Assembly: GCA_016280695.1 (NCBI GenBank)
Contig: JAEEHG010000196.1
Coordinates: 1-5,536 of the forward strand
Origin: Solobacterium sp.
Lineage (GTDB): Bacteria; Bacillota_I; Bacilli_A; Erysipelotrichales; Erysipelotrichaceae
Reading direction: 5' to 3'
Length of the DNA stretch: 5,536 nt
Shown: positions 4,770 through 5,536 of the stretch, piece after piece
Layout: the number at the start of each line of letters is the position of its first letter
Numbering within the stretch: position 1 is the first letter of the stretch
Notes under the pieces: generated by a model
Database searches by the model: none
What the model was told of the DNA's origin: nothing
What the model saw: the letters and a program-made list of their open reading frames with translations, nothing else
Position numbers and translations under genes: made by a program

Positions 4770-5536
4770 ATGAAGAAAAGTCTGAGTGAAAAACTGACGG
4801 TCCTGGTCTTCCTGATTTTTATCGGGGGTTTTTCCGTTGCCAACCTGCTGGCGGAAAAGAAGACCTTCTCCGAAAACGAAAACCGGAATCTGGCCCCGGC
4901 CCCGGCCCTTACTGTGCCGTCCCTGTTCGGCGGGAAGTTTGATGATGAATTTGAGACGTGGTTCTCCGATCATTTCATCAGCCGGGACCGTTGGATCGAA
5001 CTCAAGGCATTTCTGAAGAAGACGTCCGGTTCCCTGGAAAACAATGATGTGTATTACGCGGCGGACGGACGGCTGATCCGGACGTTCAGCACCTGGCGGG
5101 AAGCGTCCCTGCAGCAGAATATCGATACGGTCAATGCGTTCCTGGAGGACAACCAGCTGCACGCGGCCATCATGATCGTGCCGACCGCCTCCTATGGCCA
5201 GCGCGGCTCACTGCCGGATAATGCCGAAATCAGCCAGCCGGCCCTCCTGGACCGGATTGAAGATGCCTTTGCCGGGCAGACCTTTGTCCGCGTCGATGAC
5301 CGGATGAACGGAACCGACGACCTTTACTATCACACGGATCATCACTGGAACCATGCCGGGGCGTGGCTCGGCTATGAGGCGATTGCCGGACAGGTCCTGC
5401 ACAAAGACCCGCAGGCCTTCACCTATACACCGGTCAGTGATTCCTTTTACGGCACCATGTATTCCCGTTCCGGCGCCTTCTGGGTACAGCCGGATACGAT
5501 TGTCCGCATGGATCCGGTGCAGCCGCTGAAAGTTGA
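4770..5536 (+). CDS. DHHW family protein, N-terminal part (3' truncated by window)
   Basis: The first 255 residues are visible and the frame stays open to the window edge. A short basic N-terminus (MKKSLSEK) leads into one hydrophobic segment (about 9-28), so the protein is probably anchored with its bulk outside. Then follow FSENENRNLAPAP (33-45), FDDEFETWFSDHFISRDRW (57-75), NNDVYYAADGRLI (91-103), IMIVPTASYG (134-143), and the name-giving motif YYHTDHHWNHAGAWLGYEAI with DHHW at 190-193. This layout resembles the AlgJ/AlgX SGNH-like acetyltransferases, where a D-x-H pair precedes the catalytic serine in sequence. The serine would lie beyond the window. It follows the MBOAT gene by 2 nt with no strong Shine-Dalgarno, consistent with coupled translation. 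The expected role is partner of MBOAT in acylating an extracellular polymer, inferred from pairing and family. Confidence 0.9.
   Translation, partial: MKKSLSEKLTVLVFLIFIGGFSVANLLAEKKTFSENENRNLAPAPALTVPSLFGGKFDDEFETWFSDHFISRDRWIELKAFLKKTSGSLENNDVYYAADGRLIRTFSTWREASLQQNIDTVNAFLEDNQLHAAIMIVPTASYGQRGSLPDNAEISQPALLDRIEDAFAGQTFVRVDDRMNGTDDLYYHTDHHWNHAGAWLGYEAIAGQVLHKDPQAFTYTPVSDSFYGTMYSRSGAFWVQPDTIVRMDPVQPLKV

Noticed and set aside
4737..5402. Minus-strand open frames under the DHHW gene
   Set aside because: They are shadows of the plus-strand DHHW coding frame, which stays open to the window edge and carries clear family motifs.
1..5536. Defence system, prophage, mobile element or CRISPR
   Set aside because: All coding space is taken by recognisable housekeeping or envelope genes. 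No transposase, integrase, direct-repeat array, terminal repeats or attachment-site duplication was seen.

Overview
The window reads as ordinary chromosomal DNA from a member of the Bacillota (Firmicutes), probably an anaerobe-rich lineage such as Clostridia or Erysipelotrichia. The evidence is the Firmicutes-type CarD regulator, the MBOAT/DHHW gene pair typical of that phylum, clear Shine-Dalgarno sequences, and extended -10 promoters (TGN-TATNAT) sitting in short AT-rich gaps. The genes themselves are fairly GC-rich and favour G or C at third positions, which argues against classical low-GC relatives. The genus cannot be read from the sequence. No phage, IS, CRISPR, tRNA or rRNA signal was seen.

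Layout. At the left edge is the 3' part of a plus-strand HAD-family nucleotidase (YjjG/YfnB-like), which runs tail-to-tail into, and overlaps, a minus-strand mntP manganese exporter. Four minus-strand genes occupy 279-3254. In transcription order they are a thioredoxin-fold redoxin, an RlmI-like rRNA methyltransferase, a CarD-family RNA polymerase-binding regulator, and mntP. The redoxin and methyltransferase are 10 nt apart and form one operon. carD has its own extended -10 promoter and ends in an intrinsic terminator whose stem includes part of its stop codon. mntP follows with only a short leader.

From 3376 onward the plus strand carries an MBOAT acyltransferase (AlgI/DltB-like, complete) followed after 2 nt by a DHHW-family protein (N-terminal 255 residues, cut by the window end). 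These two form an export-coupled polysaccharide or cell-envelope acylation unit: the membrane enzyme would move the acyl group across the membrane and the membrane-anchored DHHW protein would act on the outside.

The 121-nt gap between redoxin and MBOAT is the most structured non-coding sequence. Two perfect TGN-TATAAT elements point outward, and each lies in one arm of a long inverted repeat, so the two operons seem to share one symmetrical divergent control region. I found no clearly new multi-gene system. The items most worth checking are that twin promoter, the HAD/mntP tail overlap, and the absence of a manganese riboswitch before mntP.
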